Shown here one piece after another: positions 12,931 to 24,910 of a DNA stretch of 64,000 bases (positions are counted from its first letter, which is position 1; each line of letters opens with the position of its first letter). The notes beneath the pieces are model-generated. The model was not told where the DNA came from. It saw nothing but the letters and a program-made list of their open reading frames with translations, and ran no database searches. The stretch comes from Polytrichum commune (Eukaryota; Streptophyta; Polytrichopsida; Polytrichales; Polytrichaceae), in assembly GCA_950295325.1 (NCBI GenBank), contig OX485807.1, positions 1,366,501 through 1,430,500 of the forward strand, written 5' to 3'. Position numbers and translations under genes: made by a program.

Positions 12931-13784
12931 ATGGAGTTGATGTCCTCATCGATTATACTCGTAATCGGCATACAAATTATCAAGGTACCATCCTCTATGG
13001 TGGGGCATTGTGTTTACCTTAGGGTGCGACCCCCACAATGCATCTTCAAATTTGGCATAGTCCCAAAGGTGTCGTTCCTAGGTGGTTTGTTTGCAACCTT
13101 GGATCTCTTCTCCAAGGACCTAACTTACACTATATCCACCTACTTTGGGACTCACTGGGGTTGCCTTTCTTTTGGGTTTTCCCCCATTAGGTTGCACTAG
13201 CCTAACATGACACATCTAGGCCGGACCTCAATGCTTTCACCAAGTTGTCTCGGTTGCAACTCCGAAATGGCTTTCCATTGTTAAGCCACGCTTTGATCGC
13301 ATGTGGGTGATACCAAGTCCCACCTGACTCGGTTCCCACTTTGTTTTTTCGAAACATGGGTTCATAACTCCCATGCGCCAACTCTCGTTAGCTCGTGGGT
13401 TGCACTTTTATGAGGACGCGCCATCACATTGCCCCTGTCCGGAAAAACCCATGGTCAAGAAGTTTCTTAATTTTATCCAAGGCCCAACCAAGCCATGGCC
13501 CCCAATTACTCGGCTTACCCAACCTAGTTTGGCATGTCTATTCCCCCTCTTCGACTAACCAAGCACAAGTACAAGATTAGGACCTCATCTTGTACTCTTT
13601 TCTTTGCACCACTAAAGTTGAACTTTATTGCCTTAAGCCAAAAAACAAGTACATGTTGTGGAGCGCTTTGCCTCCAAGCTAAGTGTACTACTAAAGGAGA
13701 TTGATGTCCTCATCAATGCGTACGCTTCATTTTATTGGAACCTCTACCCTAGTTTTTTCAAAGTACTCCACCCATTCCTTGGCA
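12930..13784. other. Unassigned repeat-like sequence between LTR fragments
   Basis: No gene could be supported. A short block near 12937-12955 (GTTGATGTCCTCAT) recurs near 13702, which hints at old internal sequence of the same retroelement. Several short frames exist but carry no recognised motif. Confidence 0.3.
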
Positions 13785-14351
13785 TCTACGTGAAGCGTAG
13801 ATGATAATAAAGTGGTCGTTGTTAACATCAGACATCATACAAGGAAGTTATGATGGTCTGAAGCTGCTGGGGGTTTCTAGACCCAGCGGCTAAGGGAAAA
13901 TGTCTACTGGGCCCCAACTCTTGGTAGAGAGACAAAAAGTTTCTTGACGGTGGGGTAGGGGCCCCGCGTAGAGTCCTAGAGGCTTATATGGGTGAGGTGG
14001 TGTGGCCTCACCCACCCGAGGCCGAACGGCACGGCCTCCATGGGCATTGGCCCAATGTGAGGCATAGTTGCCTATTATGCTTCAAGTTGTTGTAGTGTTG
14101 CTTCGGCAACGCGATGATCAATATAAGATTGGACTGCCATGGATGGAAATCCACATCAAAGAATTGGTTACCGATTAAGGGGTGAGTTCCGAAAACAAAG
14201 TAGGAGGGTTGGTTCCCCCCTACGAAATAAGGGTCCGGGGTAAGAGGAGCTAATCATTAGCATGGCAAGATGCGAAGGGTTAGCGCTCGTAACCTTTGCT
14301 AGAAATAAAAATTGGCAATATTGTTAATAGGACTAGCAAAGGTTTCGACAA
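13785..14351 (-). mobile_element. Gypsy-type LTR fragment (copy B)
   Basis: Reverse-orientation copy of the same LTR. Its outer start (TGTCGAAACC on the minus strand) lies at 14351 directly beside the pol fragment, and it breaks off near 13785 after the TACGCTTCACGTAGATGCC block. The other end is lost. Confidence 0.6.
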
Positions 14352-15132
14352 CTTGACCCATATAGACCGCCCAATCTGCTTGGTCCGCACTCACCAAGTT
14401 ATTGGTTCGAGACTCCATTCATACGCTTCGTTTTCCCAACCGTTTGGGAATGGAAGGCCGTACTAAACTTTAGTTTCATTCCGACTTTTCCTAGAGAAGG
14501 GCCTTCAAAATGCACTTGTGAACTTTGGATCTCGATCCGACACAATCACTTTCGGCAACCCATGATGCCTCCACCATCCATTGAAAAAGGGCCATGTGAT
14601 CTCCAACGCGGTTGCGCTTCCCACAATCGGCACCATGTGTGCCAACTTGGCAAACCGCTTTACCCTCACTAAGATGGCATCATACCCTTGTGTCTCCGGC
14701 AAACTTGTGATCAAGTCCATGCACATAGTATACCATAGCCTCGATGGGATACGCAACGGTTGCAAGAAACCAACTTGCTTTTGGTAAGAGGCTCGGTTTA
14801 CTTGGCATCCACCTAAGCCTTCACAAAGTGGGTTATATCCTCCTTTATGCACCGCCAATGGTACCTCCTTGACATCATTTCATGGTGGTTTTTTTCTATC
14901 TCCTCTATGGCCAGCAATGGAATTATTATATTCTTCCTTCAAAACTGATAGCCTCAACTTACCTTGTGGCACATACTCCTGACTCCGTTATACTTGAACA
15001 ATCCGTTCCCCAACTTAACCTTTTTGAGCACCTTGCTCTTGCAAAGCTCATTTAGAAGCCTTTGTGCTTCGGGATAGTTAATGTATCCTTCCCGTATCTT
15101 GCATCACAAATTTTCTTCACCGGTAAACATTA
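14352..15132 (-). pseudogene. Ty3/Gypsy pol fragment (RNase H to integrase linker and integrase)
   Basis: On the minus strand 14858-14505 is open for 117 residues and matches the Ty3/Gypsy integrase core: LQPLRIPSRLW, then MDLITSLPETQGYDAILV with the first catalytic Asp, then GLPKVIVSDRDPKFTS with the second. Similarity continues with stops to about 14360, where a VSADQADWA block appears. Upstream, decayed LLNELCKSK and LGNGLFKY blocks resemble the linker before integrase. Gag, protease and reverse transcriptase are absent. It is dead and flanked by LTR copies in opposite orientations. Confidence 0.7.
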
Positions 15133-16104
15133 TGTCGCAACCCTTGCTAGCTCCATTAACAATCTAGCCAATTTTTGTTTCTAGCAAAGGTTACGAGCGC
15201 TAACCCTTCGCATTCCGCCATGTTAATGGTTAGCTCCTCCTACCACGGATCTTATAGTTCATAAGAGGGGAACCAACCGTCCTACTTTGCTTTCGGGACT
15301 CACCCCTTAATTGGTAACCAATTCTTCAATGTGAACTTCCATCCATGGAAGTCCAATCTTATGTTGATCATCGCATTGCCGAAGCAATACTACAACAACT
15401 TGAAGCATACTAGGCAACTATGGCCTCAAATTAGGCCAATGCCCATGGAGGCCGTGCCGTTCGGCCTCGGTTGGATGAGGTCACACCACCTCACCCATAT
15501 AAGCCTCTAGGACTCTAGGCGGGACCCCTACCCAACCGTCAAGAAACCTCTTGTCTCTCTACCAAGAGTTGGGGCCAAGTAGACATTTTCCCTTAGACGC
15601 TGGGCCTAAAAGCCCCTAGCAGCTTCAGACCATCATAACTTCCTTGTATTATGTCTGATGCGAACACATAACCACTTCATCTTCATGTACGCTTCACGTA
15701 GATGCCGATGGACTCCTCACTTGCCCCATTCTGCCAAGTATTGAGGACAATATGCCTGTTCAAACCCTTAGCAGTCGCGGGAGTCACTCCCAGGCCACTG
15801 CTGTACCAGGGCGCTGTCCCAGACAGCGCCCTACTCAAATGGCCATAAGTCCTAGCTCACACCTCCGATTGAGGTGATTTTGAGCATTCTAGAATCACCA
15901 CGTCATGAGCTACGCATAGCTCATGGCCTTACCCTCATGCCTCCTAGTCTCTGTGGATGGGAGGCGTTTCCAACGCCCGGGCCCTCACCCACATTAGGAT
16001 CACATGGGCCCTCTCACCAACGGCGCCACAAGTCCCAAGTGTCAGTCCCGGGTCCCCCTTGTGTCCATGGTGTTTCAAGCACTCCTCATCAAGACGTGCG
16101 CAAG
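15133..16104 (+). mobile_element. Gypsy-type LTR (copy C), near full length
   Basis: About 972 bp, collinear with the 994-bp solo LTR at 16312-17305. Starts TGTCGCAACCC and ends near GCGCAAGA, a mutated form of the expected GCGTAACA. No matching 5-bp target duplication was found, so it does not mark a clean insertion and probably reflects a rearrangement. Followed directly by decayed DUF7869 coding sequence. Confidence 0.6.
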
Positions 16105-18261
16105 ATGTTGTACACGATACAATACCGGAGCCTACCGGATGGTTTCCTTGTGTGGCGCATTGATGCGGATGGAAAAATGATGTTACAGGATGGCGAGCCT
16201 AGGCCTTGGGAGCCAATACCCATGAAGAATTTGGAAGATATAGGAAAAATGCATATTAGGCTTCATACAATATTGGAAAAGTTTGAAGATAGCGGATGTT
16301 GGTGGATCATGTGTCGTAACCCTTGCTAGCCCGCTTAACAATCTTGCTAATTTTCATTTCTAACAAAGGTTACGAACGCTAACCCTTTGCATTCCGCCAT
16401 GCTAATGGTTAGCTCCTTCTACCCCGGACATTATAGTTCATAAGAAGGGAACCAACCTTCCTACTTTGCTTTCTGGCCTCACCCCTTAATCGGTAACCAA
16501 TCCTTACATGTGGACTTCCATCCATGAAAGTCCAATCCTATGTTGATCATCACATTGCCGGAGCAACAATATATCAACCTGAAGAATACTAGGCAATTAT
16601 GGCCTCACATTGGGCCAAAGCCCATGGAGGCCGTGCCGTTCGGCCTCGGGTGGGTGAGGCCACACCACCTCACCCATATAAGCCTATAGGATTCAAGACG
16701 GGGCCCCTACCCCACCGTTAAGAAACCTCTTGTCTCTCTGCCAAGAGTTGGGGCCAAATAGACATTTTCCCTTAGACGCTGGGCCTAGAAGCCCCCAGCA
16801 GCTTCAGACCATCAAAACTTCCTTGTATGATGTCTGATGCTAACAAGCGACCACTCCATCTTCATGTACGCTTCACGTAGATGCCGATGGACTCCTCACT
16901 TGCTCCATTCGGCCAAGTATTAAGGACGTTATGCCTGTTTAAACCTTGGCAGTCCCGGGAGTCACTCCCTGGCCACTGCTGTACCAGGGCGCTGTCTTGT
17001 ATTAGGGCTCTGTCCCATACCAGGGCCCCACTCAAATTGCCATAACTCCTAGCTCACACCTCCGATTGAGGTGTTCTTGAGCATTATGGAATCTGCACGC
17101 CATAAGATAGTACGCATAGCTCATGGCCTTACCCTTTTGCCTCCTAGTCTATGTGGGTGGGAGGCGTTCCCAACGCCGGGGGCCCTCACCCACACTAGGA
17201 TCAATTGGACCCTCTCACCAACGGCGCCACAAGTCCCGGGTGTCATTCTGGGGTCCCCCTTGTGCCCATGGTGTTTCGGGCACTCCTCATGGAGAGTGCG
17301 TAACATTATGTTGGGATCGTTACGGGAGTTGGATACAATATTGGACACGTGTTCGTGGCGCCTTGGCAGACCTTCACCAAGATACCCACTTACTTTGAAA
17401 CATGTATTTTGGCCATAAACATGTGTCGATTTTAAGCATCAAAGGCTAGTCTTTTGGCAAATAGAGAGGTTCGTGAGGAGTTTGATTTGGACGACCATTA
17501 CGTCGGGCCTGTTAGTAACCGTCCCCCACCATCTTTCCACATTGCAGTGGATTGTCATGAAGGGTATATGCTCATTTTGTGTCCTGAAGATGACACATAT
17601 CCAAAGCCAGTGTGGGTGGCAAGAGCTTTATCCAAACCAAACTTTGCAATTTCCAGCTCTTATTTTTGGCAAATTCAGATGGAGTACTACCAACTGACGG
17701 CATGGAATGAAGATGTGATTCGACATTACACGGACTGGTATACAAACCCTAATTTTTGGTGGAAGGTGGATTCTGAGCACGGTTCATCTTAAATAGACAC
17801 AGATTCCATATTCATAGCATGAAAACCATGGAAAAATCATACTGGATTAATTTCCATCCTTCAAAAGTACATATATTTTGCAAAAAACAACCTTGCTCGG
17901 ATCGAACAAGAAGCATGCCACGATGAATGAGAAGTTGGTGTAACTATAGTAGACACATATTAGTCATGTGTGTGCTCTTCAAAATAGGGGGAGAGTGTGG
18001 GTTGAACTTAAGAACGCTCCAACTTCATTGGGGTTGGATGAATATTCATATATAATATTTTATAACAAATGTGAACTTTATTTTATTATTTATTTTGGAA
18101 CTAAATTGTTGGGTTGAATGAATATGCATTTTTTGCACGACGCTTCCAAGGTCGTAGTATTTATATTTTACTTCACATGCTAATAATAACCAACATTCTA
18201 TATGATTTCTTTCACGAGGTTCGTTTCAAGTACTCTACCCTTGTGGTTCTGTTGGTGAAGT
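16105..18261 (+). pseudogene. Decayed DUF7869 gene and downstream flank of an older large element
   Basis: The plus-strand protein pieces at 16105-16311 (FLVWRIDADGK, MKNLED) and 17306-17930 (YGSWIQYWTRVR, REEFDLDDHYVGP, DCHEGYMLIL, VWVARALS, DVIRHYTDW, NPNFWWKVDSEH) match the C-terminal half of the protein encoded at 34203-37267. It is split by a solo LTR at 16312-17305 and has stops and frame changes. The matching 3' flank runs to 18261, parallel to 33840-34200 of the intact element. The N-terminal half and the terminal repeats are missing. Confidence 0.75.
16312..17305 (+). mobile_element. Solo LTR (copy D), 994 bp
   Basis: Begins TGTCGTAACCC and ends GCGTAACA, so TG...CA. Flanked by a 5-bp duplication TCATG at 16307-16311 and TTATG at 17306-17310 (one change). 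The intact paralogous sequence at about 34826 (minus strand) reads straight through this site. This is the best-defined copy of the LTR family in the window. Confidence 0.85.
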
Positions 18262-19126
18262 TGGTTTCAAGGACTGCATATAGACACATAATTCATTGGG
18301 CGAGGGACTATGTTTGCAGCAACTGATGTTAATTGAAAGTATTTAGCTACTTGACCCATTTTCACATTTTTATAATTGGATGGAATGGCAACTTTTAAAA
18401 TTTGGTGTTACACTTCTTTGCAAATATTTTATTTCTATATTTCAAAAATTTAACTATTGACAACTTAGAAAAGAAAGTATAGCTATAGTTCAAGTTCATA
18501 GGTAAACTCTATGCATTTCAAATGCAGCTATTCTCTAGTTGTATGAATGAAGAAAGAAACTCAAAACTTATCCAAAGAGCAGATGTGCAACATATTCAAA
18601 AACAAATGGATGTACAACACAATTAAAGGTTACCAAACTCTAATCACTTTACTAACTGACTTTAGAATGAGAATATAGTAATGACAGTGATAATAAGAAT
18701 AATAAGAATAGTAATTAAAATAATAAGTGCAAGTATTATATTTTTATTTATAATATTTATAAACTCTTAGGGCATGTTGCAAGAATTTAATTGATTGGTG
18801 ACATATTTGTTTGTAATTAGTTTATTTTATTTTTTATAGTCAAAGATCACAATTCACAATAAAACTGTAGTATATAGTGAGGTTGTTATCTAGTTGCATG
18901 TGCAAACTAACATTCAAAACCCATGCAAAAAGTCATGCCATGTGCTATCCCTCCCTCCCCCTGTGAATTTACTAAATATTTAAAGGTAAATCTCTCAACT
19001 CAAATGAAAGTAGAAATAGTACATGATTTGATAATAAGTACATGTATTTCATATTTTAACTCTTCCTACGGGAATGATGTATGAATGGGCCTCCTATGTC
19101 AATGAGGTGGAAAATGGGGTTGCATC
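18262..19126. repeat. DUF247 unit copy II, 3' flank
   Basis: Matches about 5870-6560 and 58220-59070, which lie downstream of the other two DUF247 genes. AT-rich, no gene. Confidence 0.6.
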
Positions 19127-20688
19127 TCATTTGAGCCAATGACATTTACATAAGTTTGAAGACTGTGTCCCTATAGTCACAAGAGTGGCTCCAATCACAG
19201 ATAGTACAATCCACGGTCTTGGGCAAAACAACTTCACAAATTCAAACCGAAGCTTATTTCTTCTTTGCCCTACATATCTATTCACTTTTGTCAACAATAA
19301 GAAAAACTCCTCCGTCACAAAGGGGTCATTTATATAACTGTAAATAGTTTTCTACATGACTAAAACATTATCATGCGTGCCAACATTTACCTCTATAACA
19401 CCCCACTTTACTAAAAGCTCGACGTCGTCAATAGTTTTCATGAGATTTTCCATAAGATTCGTGTAACTTCTAGCACAACATTTCGAATGGCCATATGTCA
19501 ATTCTTCATGCACCACAAGATTGCGGAGATATCTCTCGGTCTCATCATATACACGGAGGAACAGAATCCATAAGCAACCTCTTTCAAATGATATATCTTC
19601 AAAACATGTGAACTCCTTGCCTTTTATCCGCACTCCACATGCCTCCAAATAAGTGGCTGAAGGTACACTCTGACAATCATAATCATGGCGTCCATGTGAA
19701 TCTCCACACAAGATGCGGTAGGCCTTATCCAGAATGTGGAGGCCAGCTTCCAACTTACCACCTTCTAGTTGTAACCATTTCTCCATCCTTTGCTTGAAAA
19801 TGGTCTCACTTTCAGCCTGGGAAATCCCAGGCCTGTCAAAATATGCCCACAGTCAAAATATTCACACAGTTCCCAATATTCCGTCCTTGCCATTGTTCAT
19901 GCTCCCATGCTTCAATGAACTCGCAACCCCCCGTCCTCGAAATGCGGACCACTCTCTCCAACAACACCATGGGGATCTGGTTCTCAACCAAATAGAAATC
20001 AGACCAGCATAAGTCATCCAAATACACACGCATCACCTGGGTTTCCATCACTTTCTGCAACGACGGGCTCCAGCTTTCAATTCCTCCAGTCCACCATTGC
20101 ATCCATATAACCAGGGAAAGCGCATCCAAAGCCAGAAGGCACCTTGTATCCGCAATGCTGTGCGATGTGCGATTTTGCATGAGGGCTATGACCATACACT
20201 GCTTCCCAATGGCTCTTCTCCTCTCTGACTACATCTTCGCAAAACTCATCCCATCTGTCTCCTGTCAGACTTAATGCTCTTGCTACTTGGATTTTAAAGC
20301 GTTCGGTGCCATCAGTTTACAGTATATCAGGGGCGCGATTGTGTAGCCCAAATCGCCAAGTCTTGGGATCAAAGTGATCGCTGCCGGTCCTCATGAAATC
20401 AGGTACCTTCCAACACACCAGTTCTGAGAGATTGTTGGAATCATCTCTCTCAAGCGCATCGTGGACCCGACAAATCCAACTCGCGGGTTCAATTCCCGTA
20501 TGTGTTTCAAGCCCGACTTCAGCGGCCGCAGTGTCAACTTGAGGGATTAAATTAGCGGACTCTTTTCCCATATGCGTTTCGAGCTCGACGATTTCAAGCG
20601 TAGTGCTGATTTGAAGAATCAAACATTTTGCAGGTCCAGTGTTCATATTCTCTGACAAATAGTTCCTTGTGGTCTGAAAACTTTGCAA
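19127..20688 (-). pseudogene. DUF247 (UPF0481) pseudogene, copy II
   Basis: Minus-strand pieces 20688-20317, 20195-19836, 19786-19352 and 19318-19127 align in order with the copy III protein. Recognisable blocks are WICRVHDALERDD, LLALDALSLVIWMQW, YLVENQIPMVLLERV, PSATYLEACGV and LLVKWGVIEVNVGTHD, then the C-terminal hydrophobic segment. It is broken by a stop after APDIL near 20317, a frame change and a short duplication of GCGATGTGCGA near 20161, and further stops near 19350 and 19790. It has fewer N-terminal IPQxDTA-type repeats than copy I. Confidence 0.8.
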
Positions 20689-22001
20689 ATCCTTACGCCT
20701 TGGGGATCTCCAATGTGGTACTCAGTGTGTTGCTGTGAACTAGTGAGGCTCCTATTAGACACCATTACACAAATGTCCGTAGAATTTTCAGGTTCATGGC
20801 ATGAGGAATGTTCAGCCTACATAAGAAAGGTGCTAGGCTTCCAGTTAACATTCTGCATATGTTCACAAAGATGTTGGTATAGACATTAGAAGGTGGATTG
20901 CGGAAACTATGTAAAAGTTGAAGAAATCAGCGAGACTTTCAAAAATCGAGAATAACTCGCTACCTACACATTACGAAAAAAAATTTACATTGGCAAAGGA
21001 AATGTATGTATAACAACGCAATATTGTTACAACGTTCGTTACTAATGCTTTTGCAACACTTTTCTTGCTCTATTTTTCTGGATACAAGTCCTTAAAAGTT
21101 CTTGCATTCCAAGAATATGTGTTGGAATTGGATTGCAATGCCACTCTGTACAACCGTTAAAACGGGATGAGTAATCCTCCCACCGGCAGTTGCACGCTTG
21201 ATTGCATCGATTCAAAACTTTTGTTTGAACCTATCGAAGTTCACAATGACATATTTGTTCATATTCCTGGGTCCCAATATAAGTTGCCAGCCACAAAAAT
21301 ACCATCTATATCTTTGTGACATACATGAGGATTGACTATTATCAGAAAATTGCCAAAAGTGACTCGGTTTCTAGAACATTTTACCCTCCCAAGTATGCAA
21401 ACCGCAAGCCCGGAGATCCTTGAAAGGGGAAGCAGAGAGGACCTCATGTAAACAACTTGAGCCGCACACATCTACAATGTCAAATGGGACTAGAAGTATT
21501 GGAAGATTACGGACAGATAAGAGTGCATCAAACAGCTCTACAAATCATCCGCAGCAAGGATGCAAAGGCAACCCAAACACCTCGAGATGCAGTTTTAAAT
21601 GACATCAAAGGATGACTAGAATATCAGGATTGACATTAAACGAAAAAAACAGGACCTTCATAAATCTTGGCACAGCTATTCAAGCACAAGTGCAAGGAGA
21701 AGATAGGCCATACCTGATCAAACAACCTAGCGCCGGTCACTGAAAACCTTCGAGCCTGTGTAAACCATGAAACAGCTTGAATTAAACGAGGATTAATCAA
21801 CGTGGCTCCAGGTAGGTGAAGTCGGAGGGGCTCTGCAAGAATGAGGACTCTGCACGACGCCCTTTACGATGTGACTCACCTGAAGTAGTGGGAAAGACAC
21901 TCGCTTCACATTGGGAAAAATGTCGATTGAGAGCGGTAGACGCTCTTGCACACAAATGCCAATGCGAGACTAAAATATATGACAGCAAGTGTGCCGGCAA
22001 G
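20689..22001 (-). promoter_or_regulatory. Conserved upstream region of DUF247 copy II
   Basis: Parallel to 8496-9860 and 60590-61940, with small deletions. No conserved open frame. Ends at the hAT insertion, after which the same upstream sequence resumes at 23108. Confidence 0.5.
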
Positions 22002-23107
22002 CAGTGCTCAAAATTGAAGCCCTCATATGAATTTCATTTTGAAGGGCTCTGAAATTTCAGCATTGCAATTGAAGGGCATATCTAAATCCAGGACGTCAAT
22101 GAAATTTTTTCAAAGAAATATAAAACTTATATTAAAATTATGCATGATTTGCATGGTACATGCTTCTAGTACAATGAAATAATGGAGAATCAACTATCTA
22201 ACTCCACCTCTTGAAGTGACAATGCCCTACGCTTGTTGGTTACTGTAGCGGTTTTCCAAGTGTCAAAAATGCCATTCCAATCCATGAATTCAACTCCCAA
22301 ATTGTTTAGTCTAACCCTCATCAATGCATCAAGTGTGTCAAGGTTTAGGCATGTTCTCCTTTCGCTCTTAACCCAATTCTGCTTTGAAAAACCACGCTCA
22401 CAAACAACAGTGCTAGTAGGGATCACAAATATGGCTTGCCATAGCGACATTAGGGTTGGCCAATTGATCTTAAACTCTCGGTCACGGCCACAAAAAACCC
22501 AATCTTCATGCTTACTTCGGTGTTGACAAGTTGAAGATAACATCTCCACAAATTCGAGCAACTCCGCATTGGCTTGATCAACAAGAACAAAGCTCCACTT
22601 GAGATGTGTCACCAACCGGTTCAACCATTGCTCAGTTAAAGTGCCTCGATCCAATGCATCCATGGGATAGTGTTTTGGGCTGAAAAGCCTGGCTGCATAA
22701 AAAATGGGCAAGTCGGGGAAGCGATCATTTAGTGAGTCAATAACCTTTTGGACGTATAGTCTACCAAGGGTGATGCAATCCTCCAATGAGCCCCCTACAT
22801 CACACCCGGGCATAGAGTCATAGTGCAAAGTATGCACTTTCTCACAACCAAACCTATCAACATACAATTCCCATCTGGACTAATTCCCATATGGATCTGA
22901 GATCTGGAGCCCAAAGTTAGACAGCCGGAGTTAAACGGCTACTTGAGATGATGAACAGTACTTGAAGGGTACTATTTATCCAGCACTTCAAGTGAAGGGA
23001 GCACTTAGACATGAGGATTATGTTTTGAAGGGTTGTTTTCCTTGAGGTATTTTTTGAAGTCCCAAAACCCATTTGAAGGGCACTGAAGACTTCAATTTTG
23101 AGCACTG
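22002..23107. mobile_element. Non-autonomous hAT element, 1106 bp
   Basis: Perfect 18-bp terminal inverted repeats, CAGTGCTCAAAATTGAAG at 22002-22019 and its complement at 23090-23107. Perfect 8-bp duplication CCGGCAAG at 21994-22001 and 23108-23115. The paralogue near 61940 shows the empty site. Subterminal GAAGGGC motifs recur at both ends. It keeps one decayed coding piece, described separately. This is a deletion derivative of a hAT transposon. Confidence 0.9.
22190..22867 (-). pseudogene. hAT transposase C-terminal (dimerisation) fragment
   Basis: A 225-residue minus-strand frame with the hAT C-terminal dimerisation pattern: WPTLMSLWQAIFVIPTSTVV, CERGFSKQNWVKSERR and LDTLDALMRVRL. The zinc finger and the DDE catalytic region are absent, so it cannot be an active transposase. 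It could still be translated as a dimerisation fragment, for which nothing here is direct evidence. Closest relative in the window is the fragment at 62403-62804. Confidence 0.8.
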
Positions 23108-23115
23108 CCGGCAAG

Positions 23116-24500
23116 AATAAGGAAGAAACACATATTGTAGTGGTTACACGATTCGGAGAATCGGAGGAAGTGCAACTTTAGGCTGCTTCTGAAATAGCAG
23201 CATTAAGTTCCCCCATACGAACTATGGGCGTGTCAGATCTGGGCTTCCAGTGAAATTTTTGAACCCGACCGAAAACTGTTGCCCGCCCCGCCCAACTTCG
23301 AAAAAAATAATGCCTTTGCATTCTTGAAGGCCGCTTGACTACAAATCCCATATTGAGTGCACTTCACCTTCAAGGTCCAAAATCCAATATATATATGTGC
23401 ACTTCCGACTAGTAAGTAAGCAATTCATTGGGATTTCATTCCAGAAGTGAAACCATCTATTTAACACGAAATTAACTTGGAGGTCAAATAAGATTATAAA
23501 TTTCTTATTAACATTATAATTTTTCTGACTAAGCATTTGGAATTGTCTTTTTCATTCTAAAATGACACTTAATTTAGTGTGTTGGCGTAGTATGTATATT
23601 TTATAATATACATACTCCGTCACCTCCGGACAACTCCCAGAAACAGATATGAAAATTTCATATCCCAACAAAAAATTGTTGTCCACTCTACCTGATTTCG
23701 AAAAATATTCGATAAAGAATTGATCTTGCATTCTTGAAGGTTGCTTGTTCATATAACCCATCTTGAGTGCATTTCAACTTCAAGGTCCAAAATCCAATAC
23801 ATATGTTCACTTCCACTTAGTAAATAAGCAATCGATGGGGATTTCATTGTTGAAGTGAAACTGTCAATAAAGCATGTAATTAACCTTGAGATCTAGAATA
23901 TTACAAAATCCTCATTAGCATTGAGGTTGTAGTTTTTGTGACTTACCATTTGAAAGGGGTCTTTGTCATTCTAAAATGAAACTAAAATTCATGCTTTATT
24001 TCTAATATGTTTTATTTTATAGAATTTTAGTTAATGCCTTCTACTTTCACAAGTATTTATACACACTCAAACTCAAATTAAGTGTGATTGAATGTAATCG
24101 GGATTATTGAGCTAATTAAGCCTAAATAGGCCCAATTAAATCATAAATCATGCTTACCAAACTTAGTAAGCCTAAGTATTTTATAAAATGTGCTTACTTG
24201 AATTAAGCATGATTTTATTCAGATATGCGAAATGATGTGCTCAATTACCCCTGTTTGGGCTTTATTACACATGATTAGGTTAAATGCACTAACTTGCATC
24301 TAATCCGGCTTAATTAGTTCGAAAGTGTGAATACTTGTAGAGCCTAGGACTTGCGCTCAATTACCTTCAATTATGGATATTTACACTTAACCACATAAGA
24401 AACTTATTAATGAGTTTGAATGTGTATGGCAAGGTGAAAGTTGAAGGCATTAACTAAAATATTACAAAATAGAACACAGTCATATTAAAACACTAATTTT
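23116..24500. repeat. DUF247 upstream tail, then long inverted-repeat element copy 2
   Basis: To about 23200 this is DUF247 upstream sequence. From about 23270 it carries a left arm of the long inverted-repeat family, partly present twice (a copy starting about 23330 and another about 23750). It continues through the family interior (ATCATGCTTACCAAACTTAG near 24150) to a right arm near 24420-24490. No gene. Confidence 0.5.
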
Positions 24501-24813
24501 ATGTACAGACACTCTTGGGAATTTTGGTCTGGCCAGTTGCAAGCTGCAAGGATTCAAGGCATCTAACTATCTCTTCTTCTTTTTTTCTTTTTTTTCGGGA
24601 GACGGCATCTAACTTATTGAATGGGTCCAATCAACGGGCCGAGCAAGTCCTGCACACGGCCACTTTGTACGTTGTCGGTAAATTCTGCATTCATTGTGTA
24701 CTCATGTTGGAGCACATGTTATTCGTGGATTGGGTATTATACACACGATGTCAGGACAATTTTTCAGGGCAGACTTTAAACCTCCATAACATTATTCAAA
24801 TCCATATATAACA

Positions 24814-24910
24814 ATGTTATGTGGGACTGACAATATTCCATGGAATATGTCCCACATACTATCTCAATGTGGGGAATATTCTATGAAATATTGTCAATCC
24901 CACATAACAT
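24814..24910. repeat. 97-bp foldback, first copy
   Basis: Arms 24814-24837 and 24888-24910 are near-perfect inverted copies starting ATGTTATGTGGGA, and a smaller inverted pair (GGAATAT and ATATTCC types) lies inside. Repeated at 27524-27620 through the block duplication. Fits a short stem-loop MITE relic. No target duplication could be fixed. Confidence 0.6.

Noticed and set aside
15874..16329. 151-codon frame joining LTR and DUF7869 sequence
   Set aside because: It crosses the LTR end at 16104 into decayed DUF7869 sequence by chance; the LTR part is not conserved as coding among copies.
24515..24811. 98-codon frame repeated at 26116
   Set aside because: The two copies come from one recent block duplication, and the translation of T-rich repeat sequence has no family signature.
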